A stretch of DNA of 64,000 nucleotides from Allobosea sp. LC85 (GCF_000735605.1 NZ_JPKG01000028.1:62001-126000); one strand, 5' to 3'. Shown: positions 1 through 8,785, numbered from the stretch's first letter. The notes: generated from the letters alone by a model not told the origin. A program made the numbers and translations.

Positions 1-1
1 C

Positions 2-1204
2 GCACCGGTTCGGATCACCATCGTTGATCGTCGCAATCACCACCTGTTTCAGCCACTTCTCTACCAGGTGGCCACCGCCTCGCTCGCGACCTCGGAGATC
101 GCCTGGCCCATCCGGCATCTCCTGCGCAAGCGCCCGGAAATCACGACGCTGCTGGGCAGCGTCAATGACATCGATCCCGAGGCCCGCCGCGTTGCTCTCG
201 ATGACGGATCCACACTTGCCTATGACAGCCTGATCGTGGCGACCGGCGCGCGGCATGCCTATTTCGGGCATGATGACTGGGAGCCCTTCGCGCCCGGCCT
301 GAAGACCCTTGAGGACGCCACGACGATCAGGCGTCGCATTCTCCTCGCCTTCGAAAAGGCAGAACGGGAAACGGATGCGCTGAGACAGGCGGCACTGCTT
401 ACCTTCGTCATCATCGGAGCCGGCCCCACGGGCGTTGAACTGGCGGGCACGATTGCCGAACTCGCGCGCTCCACCCTTCCCGAAGATTTCCGCAACATCG
501 ATACCCGCAGGACACGCGTGGTGCTGATCGAAGCCGCTGCGCGCGTGCTTGGCGGCTTCGCGCCCGACCTGTCCGCCTATGCCCATCGTGCCCTCGAAGG
601 GCTCGGGGTCGAGATCTTCCTCGGACAGGCGGTGTCGCAATGCACGGCCGAAGGGGTGATCTACGGCGACACGAGGCTTGCCGCGGCGACGATCATCTGG
701 GCTGCCGGCGTGCAGGCCTCCCCCGCAGCCGACTGGCTGGGTGCTCCCGCGGACAGGGCCGGACGGGTCAAGGTCGAGGCCGATCTCACCGTACCTGGCA
801 GGCCCGAAATCTTTGTCATTGGCGACACGGCGAGCGTGTTTGCGCCCGATGGAAGCCCCGTTCCCGGCATCGCGCCCGCAGCCAAGCAACAGGGAAAACA
901 CGTCGCAACGGCAATCCGCCTCAGGCTTCGCGGGGAGCGCGCGCTACCCGCCTTTCGCTACAAGCATGCGGGCAGTCTGGCGACGATCGGGAAGCGGCTT
1001 GCGGTGATCGACTTCGGATCCTTCAAGCTCCGCGGCGCGCTGGCCTGGTGGCTATGGGGCCTCGCTCATATCTATTTCCTGATCGGCGTCCGCAATCGGG
1101 TGAGCGTGGCATTGAGTTGGCTGTGGGGTCACACGCGCGACCAGAGGAGTTCGCGGCTGATCACGCAGGGGCGCGAAAACGAAAGCCGATCAAAGCAACG
1201 ATAG
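2..1204 (+). CDS. ndh: Type II NADH:quinone oxidoreductase (NDH-2), 5'-truncated by window edge
   Basis: Single-subunit FAD enzyme that passes electrons from NADH to the quinone pool at the inner face of the membrane without pumping protons. The reading frame is open from base 2, and its first residues (VDRRNHHLFQPLLYQVATA) are the conserved NDH-2 segment that follows the first Rossmann strand, so the FAD-binding GxGxxG motif lies upstream of the window. Visible are the second dinucleotide fold (FVIIGAGPTGVELAG), the IWAAGV segment and the FAD-contacting FVIGDTA motif. The C-terminal part has a WWLWGLAHIYFLIG hydrophobic stretch typical of the membrane-anchoring tail. 400 codons are visible and the family is usually about 420-450, so only a short N-terminus is missing. 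The symbol is given by family. Confidence 0.9.
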   Translation, partial: APVRITIVDRRNHHLFQPLLYQVATASLATSEIAWPIRHLLRKRPEITTLLGSVNDIDPEARRVALDDGSTLAYDSLIVATGARHAYFGHDDWEPFAPGLKTLEDATTIRRRILLAFEKAERETDALRQAALLTFVIIGAGPTGVELAGTIAELARSTLPEDFRNIDTRRTRVVLIEAAARVLGGFAPDLSAYAHRALEGLGVEIFLGQAVSQCTAEGVIYGDTRLAAATIIWAAGVQASPAADWLGAPADRAGRVKVEADLTVPGRPEIFVIGDTASVFAPDGSPVPGIAPAAKQQGKHVATAIRLRLRGERALPAFRYKHAGSLATIGKRLAVIDFGSFKLRGALAWWLWGLAHIYFLIGVRNRVSVALSWLWGHTRDQRSSRLITQGRENESRSKQR

Positions 1205-1300
1205 ACAGCCCCTCGGGGAGAAGAGTCCCCCGGGTTGGCGGATTCGTGCAGGCACCACGTCGACAGGCCTTACGCACAGCTCCTTCAACGCCAGCCCGCC

Positions 1301-2056
1301 CTACTTCGTCCAGCGCTTGTCCCCGATCCGGGAACCGAAGTGATGAGCGAACAGGAGCAGCGCATCGACAACCGACTGGTCGCTGCCGCCTTCAAGGGCA
1401 AACAGCGGGTAGGAAACGCTGATGGCGATGTTCATGCCCTTATGCGGGTCCTCGAAGGCAACGGAGATGGCCTTCACGCCGTCGAAAAGCTCCTGATTTG
1501 AGATCGCATAGCCGCGCAATCGCGACATCGCGATCTCGCGCAGCAGGTCGTCGATCGAAACCAGGGTCTGCTTCGTCACCGGGTCGAGCGACGCAGCAAA
1601 GAGGCTCCGTATCTCCGCGTCCGGTTTGACGGCAAGGAGCGCCTTGCCCATGGCGGCGGCGTGGGCGGGCAGCCTATGGCCGGGCTCGACCGTGAACTGG
1701 ATCGGCTGCGAGCCGCGCGCCGTCTTGAGGACGACGACCTCGGTGCCGGACAGGACCCCCAGCCATACCGTGTGCTCGGTCGTGCGGGCGAGTTCGTCCA
1801 TTTCCTTCTGCGCCTGCTCCACCAGATCGAAGTTCCGGTGAAAGCTCGCAGCCAGCTGCACAGCCAGGATGCCCGCCCTGTAGCGCTGTGTCGCGGGATC
1901 CTGCTCGATCAGCCCTCCGCTCGCCAGGGAGGCCAGCAGGCGCGAGGCGCTGCTGCGCGTGACTTTCAAGTGGCGGCTGGTTTCGCCTACCCGCAACTCG
2001 CCTCCTGAGTTCACGAGCAATTGCAGCGCACTAACGGCCTTCTCGATCGATTTCAT
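1301..2056 (-). CDS. IclR-family transcriptional regulator
   Basis: DNA-binding regulator of 251 aa. The N-terminal winged helix-turn-helix (about residues 1-65, with TRSSASRLLASLASGGLIEQ as recognition region) is followed by the IclR effector domain, which carries the family signature around SNQELFDGVKAISVAF. It is divergent from the thiamine-diphosphate enzyme at 2164, and the 107-bp gap holds a 6+6 dyad, so it most likely controls that operon and itself. The effector is not predictable; IclR proteins near such operons usually sense the substrate or an intermediate. Family assignment is firm, target is inference. Confidence 0.9.
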   Translation of the reverse strand: MKSIEKAVSALQLLVNSGGELRVGETSRHLKVTRSSASRLLASLASGGLIEQDPATQRYRAGILAVQLAASFHRNFDLVEQAQKEMDELARTTEHTVWLGVLSGTEVVVLKTARGSQPIQFTVEPGHRLPAHAAAMGKALLAVKPDAEIRSLFAASLDPVTKQTLVSIDDLLREIAMSRLRGYAISNQELFDGVKAISVAFEDPHKGMNIAISVSYPLFALEGGSDQSVVDALLLFAHHFGSRIGDKRWTK

Positions 2057-2116
2057 GAGCGCTCGCTTGGCGGCTTGACGCCGCGCGGATGTCCTGCGTA
2101 CGATAAATAATCAACA

Positions 2117-2135
2117 TGTTGCGTAATAAGCAACA
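2117..2135. promoter_or_regulatory. Dyad operator between iclR-type regulator and TPP enzyme
   Basis: TGTTGC, seven bases, then GCAACA: a perfect 6-bp inverted repeat centred 60 bp from the regulator start and 38 bp from the enzyme start at 2164. Position and symmetry fit an IclR-family operator. An upstream ATG at 2116 would place this dyad inside the coding region, which is one reason to prefer the start at 2164. Confidence 0.6.
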
Positions 2136-2163
2136 CTTTGTCGACTGTCAAGAGGAGACACCC

Positions 2164-3864
2164 ATGCGGGGCACCGGCGGCGCGCTACTTTACGAAACCC
2201 TGAAGAGCTACGGGGTGACCTGCCTGTTCGGCATGGAGGATCCGATCCATGTGTTCCACGCCGTCGACCGTTCATTCACGCGGATCGTAACGGTCCGCGA
2301 CGAGAAGCATGCGGCGATCATGGCCCATGGCTATGCCCAGGTGACCGGCCGGCCAGGCGTATGCGCTGCCACCTTCGGACCGGGCGCGACCAATCTGATC
2401 ACCGGGCTGCTGGAGGCGCAGCGCTCCTCCGTACCGGTGATCGCACTTGTCCAGGACCACCCGCTGCGCCTCAAGAACAAGAACGCCAGCAGCGCGCTCG
2501 ATCATGCGGTCGCTCTTGCGCCCTATGTGAAGGACGTGACGCGGATCGATGCTCCGGAGCAGGCGGCCGATGCGGTACGCAAGGCCTTCCGGATCGCGAC
2601 ATCGGGGCGGCCGGGCCCGGTGGTCCTGCTCTGCCCCGGCGATGTCATGGCAGCCGAAGCCGAAGCCCAGACCTGGGCTGACCAAGCCTACACGCATTTT
2701 CCAGCCAACCGGGCCCGGGCGAGCCGCGAATCCATCGAGAAGGCGGCAGAGCTGCTCGCGACGGCCCAGCGGCCGCTCCTGATCGCGGGCGGTGGATCGA
2801 TCATTTCCGGCGCCGAAGAAGAAATCCGGATGCTGGCGGAGCTGTTCGACATTCCGGTCGCGACAACCATGACCGGGCGCGGAGCCATTGCCGATACGCA
2901 CCCGCTCGCTGCGGGCCCGCTCGGTTCCACGACGGGCGGGCGCTATGGTCGCGGGCAGATCTCCAACACGCTGTTCGCCGAGGCCGACGTCGTCTTCGTG
3001 CTCGGTTCGCGCACCGGCCAGATCTGCTACAGCGAATGGTCTCTGCCCAAGCCTGAAACCAAGCTGATCCATCTCGATATCGACCCGGCCGAGATCGGTC
3101 GCAATTTCGCGACCGACATCGCCATGGTCGGCGATGTGCGTGATACGCTGCGCGACCTCATGGCCTATTGCGCCGATCGCGGCCTGGCACGAACCAACCC
3201 GAAGGCCAGGGCGCGGATCGACCAGCTGACGGAGAACTGGAGGGCCGAGTTCCGGCCGGTCGCAGAGTCGACCCAGACTCCGATCCGGCCCGAACGCCTC
3301 CTGGCCGAAATCTCGGCACAGGTCGATGAAAAGACCCTCGTCGTCACGGACGCCAGCTACATCACCGGCTGGGCCATGAGCCATATCGACGTGCCAGGCT
3401 CGGGGCGTTTCATCCTTTCGCCGCGTGGGACCGGCGGAATTGGTTGGAGCCTGCCCGCCGCGATCGGCGCCAAGATGGCCGATCCTTCGCTCAAGGTCGT
3501 CTGCGTGAGCGGCGACGGCGCCTTTGGCTACGTCATTAACGAACTCGAGACAGCGGCCCGCTACGGCGTCGATATCCTCGTCGTCGTCTTCAACAACGGC
3601 ACCCTCGGCTTCCAGCGGCACTGGGAGCAGAAGGTGATGGGCAGCTATCTCGAATGCGACTTCCTCGACATCGACTATTCGGAAGTCGGTCGGGCCCTGA
3701 AGTGCCGTGGCGAGCGCGTCACGGCTCCGGAGGCGATCGCCGCGGCCCTGGCCCGGGGCCTTGCAGCCGATGGTCCCTCTGTCATCGACGTCGTCATCGA
3801 TCCCAACGCCACAGCACCGATCGTCGGGTTTGAGACCGTCCTCGCCCGCGACGCGGTCCATTGA
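2164..3864 (+). CDS. Thiamine-diphosphate-dependent enzyme, acetolactate-synthase-like
   Basis: 566-aa member of the acetohydroxyacid synthase/benzoylformate decarboxylase superfamily, acting on a 2-oxo acid in the cytosol. The N-terminal pyrimidine-binding domain keeps the activating Glu in a DEKHAAIMAHGYA segment. A central TPP-M domain follows, then a C-terminal pyrophosphate-binding domain with the GDG...NN motif (SGDGAFGYVINELE to VVFNNGTLG). The start at 2164 follows AAGAGGAGA at good spacing; an ATG at 2116 lies inside the operator. It heads an apparent operon with an amino-acid-type ABC transporter (3926-6271), so it probably processes the imported compound or its keto acid. Biosynthetic ilvB is less likely because no ilvN-type small subunit is adjacent and the neighbours are catabolic. 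Substrate unknown. Confidence 0.85.
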   Translation: MRGTGGALLYETLKSYGVTCLFGMEDPIHVFHAVDRSFTRIVTVRDEKHAAIMAHGYAQVTGRPGVCAATFGPGATNLITGLLEAQRSSVPVIALVQDHPLRLKNKNASSALDHAVALAPYVKDVTRIDAPEQAADAVRKAFRIATSGRPGPVVLLCPGDVMAAEAEAQTWADQAYTHFPANRARASRESIEKAAELLATAQRPLLIAGGGSIISGAEEEIRMLAELFDIPVATTMTGRGAIADTHPLAAGPLGSTTGGRYGRGQISNTLFAEADVVFVLGSRTGQICYSEWSLPKPETKLIHLDIDPAEIGRNFATDIAMVGDVRDTLRDLMAYCADRGLARTNPKARARIDQLTENWRAEFRPVAESTQTPIRPERLLAEISAQVDEKTLVVTDASYITGWAMSHIDVPGSGRFILSPRGTGGIGWSLPAAIGAKMADPSLKVVCVSGDGAFGYVINELETAARYGVDILVVVFNNGTLGFQRHWEQKVMGSYLECDFLDIDYSEVGRALKCRGERVTAPEAIAAALARGLAADGPSVIDVVIDPNATAPIVGFETVLARDAVH

Positions 3865-3925
3865 CGCGGTCGATCACCTCACGAGAGCCGAGCTGTTTCA
3901 CAGCGCCACACAAAAGGGGAAGAGC

Positions 3926-4738
3926 ATGCTGAGAACCATCGCCAACACACTTGCGTCGGCCGCTGTCGCGGCGGTCGTCGCACTGACCGCTTCCGGAGCC
4001 TCCGCCGGTCCCACGCTCGATCGGATCATATCCGAGAAGAAACTGGTTGTCGGAGTCGCGCCCTGGAACAAGTTCGTTCTGCTGAACCCGAAGACGAGTC
4101 AGTATGAAGGCCTCATCGTCGACGACATTCGCAATCTCGAGGCGATGACCGGCATCAAGGTCGAACTCGTCAACACGACCTGGAGCGGCCTCGTGGCCGG
4201 ACTCCAGGCCGGCAAATGGGACGTCATCATGAGCGGGCTCGGAGCGACGCCCGAGCGCGCGACCGCTGTCGCGTTTGGAGAGGCCTTCGGCTATCTCTCG
4301 TCCACCGCCATGGTTCGCGCGGACAGCCCGGTGCGGACCTTCGCGGACCTGGACAAGGAGGGCAATGTCCTTTCCGTGGTCTCGGGCACCGCTGCCCAGC
4401 AATATGCCCAGCGCACCTTCAAGAAGGCGAAGGTCACGCCCCTCTCCGATACGGGAGCGGCGGTGCTCGAGGTCATGCAAGGGCGGTCGACGGCCTATAT
4501 CGGCGATTCCGTTTCGAATGAGCTGCGCGCTCAGGAGCGCCCGACCGAGCTGCGCAACATCAAGTTCGCCAGCGATCAGACGGAATGGACCAGCATGAAC
4601 CACGCTGTCCGATATGCCGATCTCGACCTTCTGGTCTTCCTCGATACCTATGTCCGCTCCATGAAACTGCGGGGGTGGTACCGCACCCTCGCAGAGAAAT
4701 GGAACCTGCCGCCTGAACTGGCTGCCGGGCCACGCTAG
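3926..4738 (+). CDS. ABC transporter solute-binding protein, amino-acid (HisJ/GlnH-like) type
   Basis: 270-aa periplasmic binding protein of the SBP_bac_3 family. It has a signal peptide at residues 1-27 (positive start, hydrophobic core, cleavage after ASGASA) and then the usual opening of the mature protein (DRIISEKKLVVGVAPW). Two lobes are recognisable: GLIVDDIRNLEAMTG in lobe 1 and the DVIMSGLGATPERA hinge region. The start at 3926 follows AAAGGGGAAGAG. It lies 61 bp after the TPP enzyme and upstream of a cognate permease and ATPase, forming one import system, probably for an amino acid or small carboxylate. A hairpin after the stop may raise its expression relative to the membrane parts. 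Confidence 0.9.
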   Translation: MLRTIANTLASAAVAAVVALTASGASAGPTLDRIISEKKLVVGVAPWNKFVLLNPKTSQYEGLIVDDIRNLEAMTGIKVELVNTTWSGLVAGLQAGKWDVIMSGLGATPERATAVAFGEAFGYLSSTAMVRADSPVRTFADLDKEGNVLSVVSGTAAQQYAQRTFKKAKVTPLSDTGAAVLEVMQGRSTAYIGDSVSNELRAQERPTELRNIKFASDQTEWTSMNHAVRYADLDLLVFLDTYVRSMKLRGWYRTLAEKWNLPPELAAGPR

Positions 4739-4749
4739 CCCTCGAACCA

Positions 4750-4788
4750 GGCAGGGGTCAGATTCCGGTCGCGTATCCGCCCCCTGCC
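4750..4788 (+). other. Intercistronic hairpin after solute-binding protein gene
   Basis: GGCAGGGG and CCCCTGCC form an 8-bp stem around a 23-nt loop just after the binding-protein stop codon and before the permease. Such stems often stabilise the upstream message so that binding protein is made in excess over the permease. No U-tract follows, so it is not a clear terminator. Confidence 0.4.
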
Positions 4789-4835
4789 CCGATGGATCGT
4801 CCTTGCTCGGGTAAAAATGCTGGTCGGATGAGGTC

Positions 4836-5504
4836 ATGAATTACACATTTCAGTTCGGTGTCCTGACCGAATACGGGCCCTACCTCGCGGGCGGCCTCTG
4901 GCACGCGTGGTGGACGAGTTTTCCCAGCATCATCATCACGACCATTCTCGGCGTCGTGCTGGCGGCGATGAGCATGTCGCGGCGCTGGCTGCTGCGCGGC
5001 GCCTCGGTTGTGTTCGTGGACCTGTTCCGCACGCTTCCCGTCGTGGTTCTGCTGATCTGGATCCACTATGTCATGCCGATCCTGACAGGGGTTTCGTTCT
5101 CTCCGACCGTGAGCTCGATCATCGCGCTGTCCCTGAACGGGGCTGCGCTCGCCTGCGAAGCGTTTCGCGGCGGCCTTGAAGCGATCCCAGCCACGCAAAC
5201 CCAGGCTGCACAATCCCTCGGGTTCTCGCGCTGGAAAGTGATGCGTTACATCACGCTGCCTCAGGCTTTCTTTGCCACTTTGCCGTCCCTGACCAATGTC
5301 CACATCACAGTCATCAAGAACGTGACCGTGACAGTCCTGATCGCGGTGCCGGAGGTCATGTTCCGGGCTCAAGAACTGACCGTACAATTCTTCCGCCCGC
5401 TTGAATTCTATACTGGCGCAGCCGTTCTGTATGTGGCGCTTATCTGGGGATACGCCCTGCTCATGCGGATGCTCGAAAGGCTTCAAAAATGGCAACCGAT
5501 CTGA
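4836..5504 (+). CDS. ABC transporter permease, HisM/GlnP type
   Basis: 222-aa inner-membrane permease of the polar amino acid uptake family. It has about five hydrophobic segments and the EAA loop (EAFRGGLEAIPATQTQAAQSLGFS), which docks on the ATPase. It is the only permease of this operon, so the transporter is probably a homodimer in the membrane. Its 3' end overlaps the ATPase start by 16 bp, indicating translational coupling. Confidence 0.9.
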   Translation: MNYTFQFGVLTEYGPYLAGGLWHAWWTSFPSIIITTILGVVLAAMSMSRRWLLRGASVVFVDLFRTLPVVVLLIWIHYVMPILTGVSFSPTVSSIIALSLNGAALACEAFRGGLEAIPATQTQAAQSLGFSRWKVMRYITLPQAFFATLPSLTNVHITVIKNVTVTVLIAVPEVMFRAQELTVQFFRPLEFYTGAAVLYVALIWGYALLMRMLERLQKWQPI

Positions 5505-6271
5505 TGACCAGGACGACGGCGGCCCCGGCTCAGGCCTTCATCCGTATTCGCGACGTCCACAAATCCTATGGCGCCGTCAGCGTGCTCAACGGCATCTCCC
5601 TCGACGTCGCACAGGGCGAAGTGCTGGTGCTCTGCGGCCCCAGCGGCTGCGGCAAGAGCACGCTCCTGCGCTGCATCAACGGTCTCGAGACGATCAATCG
5701 CGGCGACATTTCCGTGGGCGGGCGCAATGTCGAGACGGCCAATCCCGATACGTTGCAGAGAATTCGCTTGTCGACGGGCTTCGTCTTCCAGAACTTCAAT
5801 CTATTCCCGCACATGACGGCGCTCGAGAACATCACCATTGCGCCGATGAAGATTCTCGGGACGACGCCTCGCATCGCGACAGATCAGGGCAGAAAGCTGC
5901 TCGAACAGGTCGGCATGGCGGAGAAGGCGAAGGTCTATCCGTTCCAGCTCTCCGGCGGGCAGCGTCAACGCGTGGCGATCGCCAGGGCGCTGGCGATGAA
6001 CCCCACCCTGATGCTGTTCGATGAGCCGACATCGGCGCTCGATCCCGAGATGCGCGAGGAGGTTCTCCAGGTCATCCGCAAGGTGCACCAGGAGCACAAC
6101 ATGACGATGGTCGTGGTGACCCACGAGATCGGCTTCGCCAAGAGCGTCGCCAGCCGGGCGATGCTGCTCGACGCCGGACAGATCGTCGAGGAAGCCCCTG
6201 CCCGCGCCTTCTTCGAAAACCCGGCAGAGGAACGCACCCGCCGCTTCCTGCGCGCCATCATCAACGATTGA
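5489..6271 (+). CDS. ABC transporter ATPase, polar amino acid type (HisP/GlnQ-like)
   Basis: 260-aa nucleotide-binding subunit. Walker A is GPSGCGKST at residues 50-58, the Q-loop is FQNFNLFPHMT, the signature is LSGGQRQR, Walker B is [12 protein letters not shown] and the switch His lies in VVVTHEIGFA. The C-terminus lacks an added regulatory domain, as usual for the HisP group. It starts inside the permease gene and closes the functional part of the operon. Just downstream is a broken aldehyde dehydrogenase gene, which suggests that the operon once went further. Confidence 0.93.
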   Translation: MATDLMTRTTAAPAQAFIRIRDVHKSYGAVSVLNGISLDVAQGEVLVLCGPSGCGKSTLLRCINGLETINRGDISVGGRNVETANPDTLQRIRLSTGFVFQNFNLFPHMTALENITIAPMKILGTTPRIATDQGRKLLEQVGMAEKAKVYPFQLSGGQRQRVAIARALAMNPTLMLFDEPTSALDPEMREEVLQVIRKVHQEHNMTMVVVTHEIGFAKSVASRAMLLDAGQIVEEAPARAFFENPAEERTRRFLRAIIND

Positions 6272-6344
6272 TCCGTCTCGATCGTCTTCCCCTCGCGCAG
6301 CGCCCCCACTCATGTGCCGGCGCGCCGCCACACGCGTCCCTGCA

Positions 6345-6542
6345 ATGGTCCAGCCGAACTACATTGGCGGAGAGTGGCGTCACGCAAGTGAGGTTATCGC
6401 CAACATCAATCCGTCGAATACCAATGACATCGTCGCCAGCTACGCGCAGGCCAGTCTTGCCGACGTGCAACAGGCAATCGACGCGGCTGCGACCGCCTTC
6501 CTGGCCTGGTCGCGCTCATCGCCGATACGACACATTGCATGA
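6345..6542 (+). pseudogene. Aldehyde dehydrogenase, N-terminal remnant
   Basis: The frame from the ATG at 6345 encodes the typical start of an NAD(P)-dependent aldehyde dehydrogenase of the ketoglutarate-semialdehyde dehydrogenase type: a YIGGEW motif, INPSNTNDIVASY, and the ADVQQAIDAAATAFLAW helix. It runs into a stop after about 65 codons, where a normal gene has about 480. None of the catalytic Cys/Glu regions occur downstream in any frame before the next gene at 6697. It is therefore a deletion remnant at the end of the TPP enzyme/ABC operon. A functional short peptide is unlikely. Confidence 0.75.
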
Positions 6543-6696
6543 GCGCCCGCACGATCGACAGATGCAGCACCGACCATACCGCAGCGCCCAGTTGACGCTT
6601 TCGTTGGCCCATGCCTTGCTGGCGGCTGCTTGAGGGAAAAGCAGGGGGCGCAAGACCCCCGGAACATTGTCAATGGCCTGTCGGCGGAGGGTATTT

Positions 6697-8484
6697 ATGA
6701 ACGAACACGACCTGCGAGGATTGATCGCGGATGTGAAGGAAGGCGGCCTGTCGCGGCGCTCCTTCGTGCAGAAGATGGTGGCGCTGGGACTGAGCGCACC
6801 GATCGCGACCCAGATGCTGGCCTGGAACGGCGTCGCGATGGCGCAGCCGGCCGACGACTACAAGCCGACCAAAGCCGGCGGCGGCGGGCCGCTGAAGATC
6901 CTGCTCTGGCAGGCGCCGACCCTGCTGAACCCGCATTTCGCCAGCGGCACCAAGGACCAGATCGCCTCGCGCGTTTTCTTCGAGCCGCTCGCCGGCTGGG
7001 ACAAGGACGGCAATCTCGTCCCCCAACTCGCTGCCGAAATTCCGACCAAAGCCAATGGCGGCCTTTCTGCCGACGGCAAACAAGTCATCTGGAAGCTGAA
7101 GCAGGGCGTCAAATGGCATGACGGCAAGCCGTTCACCGCTGACGACGTCGTCTTCACCTGGGAATATGCCGCTGATCCGGCGACCGCCGCGTATACGACC
7201 GGCGCCTACAAGGACATCAAGGTCGAGAAGATAGACGATCACACCGTCAAGATCATCTTCAAGGATCCGACGCCGTTCTGGGCCGATGCCTTTGTCGGCG
7301 TCGCCGGCATGATCATCCCGAAGCATCATTTCGGCGAGTACAAGGGCGCCAAGTCGCGTGAGGCGCCGGCCAACCTGAAGCCCGTCGGCACCGGCCCCTA
7401 CAAGTTCGTCGAGTTCAAGCCGGGCGACCTGCTCACGGGCGAACGCAACACCGAGTATCACGTCAAGAACAAGCCGCAGTTCGACACGCTCGAGGTCAAG
7501 GGCGGCGGCGACGCGGTCTCGGCGGCGCGTGCCGTGCTGCAGACCGGCGAATACGACTATGCCTGGAACATGCAGGTCGAGGACGAGATCCTCAAGCGCA
7601 TGGAAACCGGTGGGCGCGGGCGCGTGGTGGCGGTCCCCGGTGGGGACGTGGAGTTCATCATCCTCAACACCACGGATCCGTGGACCGAGGTCGATGGCGA
7701 GCGTTCGAGCGTCAAGACCAAGCACCCGACGCTGAGCGATCCGGCCGTGCGCCAGGCGATCAACCTGCTGATCGACCGCGACTCGATCCAGAAGTTCATC
7801 TATGGCCGCGGCGGCACCGCGACGGCGAGCTTCGTCAACGAGCCGAAGCAGTTCAAGTCGCCGAAGCTGACATACGAATTCAGCGTCGACAAGGCGAACA
7901 AGATCCTCGACGACGCCGGCTGGAAGAAGGGCGCAGACGGCATCCGCGAGAAGGATGGCAAGAAGCTCAAATACGTCTTCCAGACCTCGATTAACGCGCC
8001 GCGCCAGAAGACACAGGCCATCATCAAGCAGGCCTGCCAGCGTGCCGGCATCGATCTCGAGCTGAAATCGGTGACCGCGTCCGTGTTCTTCTCCTCGGAC
8101 GTCTCCAATCCCGATACCTACACCAAGCTCTACTGCGACATGGAGATGTACACCACGACGCAGCCGCAGCCCGATCCGGAGCGCTTCCTGAACCAGCTCG
8201 TGTCCTGGGAGATCGCCAACAAGGAGAACAAGTGGCTCGGCCGCAACGTCTCCCGCTATGGCAGCAAGGAAGCGGACGAGGCCTATAAGGCAGCGCAGAA
8301 AGAGTTCGACCCTGTGAAGCGGGCCGCTCTTCTGATCAAGGTCAACGAGATCTTCTGCGAGGCCAACATCCTCCTGCCGATCCTGTCGCGCACGGTCGTC
8401 GGTGCGTCGGCGAACAATCTCGTGCCGGATATTTCAGGTTGGGAAGTCACGACCTGGAACCTTGCGAGCTGGTACCGCACTTAA
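6697..8484 (+). CDS. Oligopeptide/opine-type ABC solute-binding protein (SBP_bac_5), orphan
   Basis: 595-aa family 5 periplasmic binding protein (DppA/OppA-like). A twin-arginine-type signal (LSRRSFVQKMVALGLS, residues 22-37) suggests Tat export. The mature part shows the hallmark segments LNPHFASGTKDQIASRVFFEPL, KQGVKWHDGKPFTADDVVFTW and VGTGPYKFVEF. The start at 6697 is preceded by GGCGGAGGG; an upstream in-frame start at 6667 has no such site. Family 5 proteins normally sit with two permeases and one or two ATPases, but none is present here. The gene is followed by a strong hairpin. The ligand could be a peptide, opine or another bulky solute. Confidence 0.9.
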   Translation: MNEHDLRGLIADVKEGGLSRRSFVQKMVALGLSAPIATQMLAWNGVAMAQPADDYKPTKAGGGGPLKILLWQAPTLLNPHFASGTKDQIASRVFFEPLAGWDKDGNLVPQLAAEIPTKANGGLSADGKQVIWKLKQGVKWHDGKPFTADDVVFTWEYAADPATAAYTTGAYKDIKVEKIDDHTVKIIFKDPTPFWADAFVGVAGMIIPKHHFGEYKGAKSREAPANLKPVGTGPYKFVEFKPGDLLTGERNTEYHVKNKPQFDTLEVKGGGDAVSAARAVLQTGEYDYAWNMQVEDEILKRMETGGRGRVVAVPGGDVEFIILNTTDPWTEVDGERSSVKTKHPTLSDPAVRQAINLLIDRDSIQKFIYGRGGTATASFVNEPKQFKSPKLTYEFSVDKANKILDDAGWKKGADGIREKDGKKLKYVFQTSINAPRQKTQAIIKQACQRAGIDLELKSVTASVFFSSDVSNPDTYTKLYCDMEMYTTTQPQPDPERFLNQLVSWEIANKENKWLGRNVSRYGSKEADEAYKAAQKEFDPVKRAALLIKVNEIFCEANILLPILSRTVVGASANNLVPDISGWEVTTWNLASWYRT

Positions 8485-8785
8485 CGGCTCTGCCGCTCGA
8501 CCAGCTGAAGCTGGTCTAACGACACTCCTCCCGCTCCCATCTGAATGGAAGCGGGGGGATCCCCGCTTCCATTCAGATGGGCGCCAAGGATCCCAGCCTG
8601 ATCTTCAGTGCATGTTCGACTGAATCTGCATCGGCGCAAGCGCTCGTCTGGCCATTCGCCGCTTGCGGCCGATCATGGCTGAGTGCGGCGAATCTCCCGC
8701 CCGCCGATAGGCGGACATCGCGGCGCCGCATCGGCGGCCCGCCCGAACGCCGCTCATTCTGGTCAGGGGTCGGACGGAGCACTGG
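8485..8785. other. Intergenic region between convergent genes
   Basis: About 300 bp between the orphan binding protein (plus) and the Ldh_2 dehydrogenase (minus). It contains one striking perfect hairpin (8536-8581); I see no gene, tRNA or recognisable mobile-element end in the rest. Confidence 0.5.
8536..8581. terminator. Perfect 21-bp hairpin, probable transcription stop or mRNA-end structure
   Basis: Two perfect 21-base arms (8536-8556 and 8561-8581) flank a 4-base loop. The centre is a GGGGATCCCC palindrome. It lies 50 bp after the stop codon of the family 5 binding protein and between convergent genes. No U-run follows on either strand, so it is either a non-canonical terminator or an RNA-stabilising 3' structure. 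Confidence 0.5.

Noticed and set aside
2272..3861. Long open frame antisense to the TPP enzyme gene
   Set aside because: A frequent by-product of high GC codon bias. The translation is Arg/Asp/Gly-rich, without domain features, and the sense strand codes for a clear enzyme. The same applies to the long antisense frames opposite the quiC (20.6-22.6 kb) and sseA/alaX (62.2-64 kb) genes.
3893..3910. TGTTTCACAGCG upstream of the binding-protein gene at 3926, matching one half of the TTTCA-N5-TGAAA dyad
   Set aside because: Only the left half matches; the right half (CCACA) has no symmetry and the site lies just after the TPP enzyme gene within an operon.
6697..8484. Possible nickel- or peptide-specific assignment of the family 5 binding protein
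   Set aside because: Family 5 proteins cannot be assigned to a ligand from sequence motifs alone, and no permease context exists.
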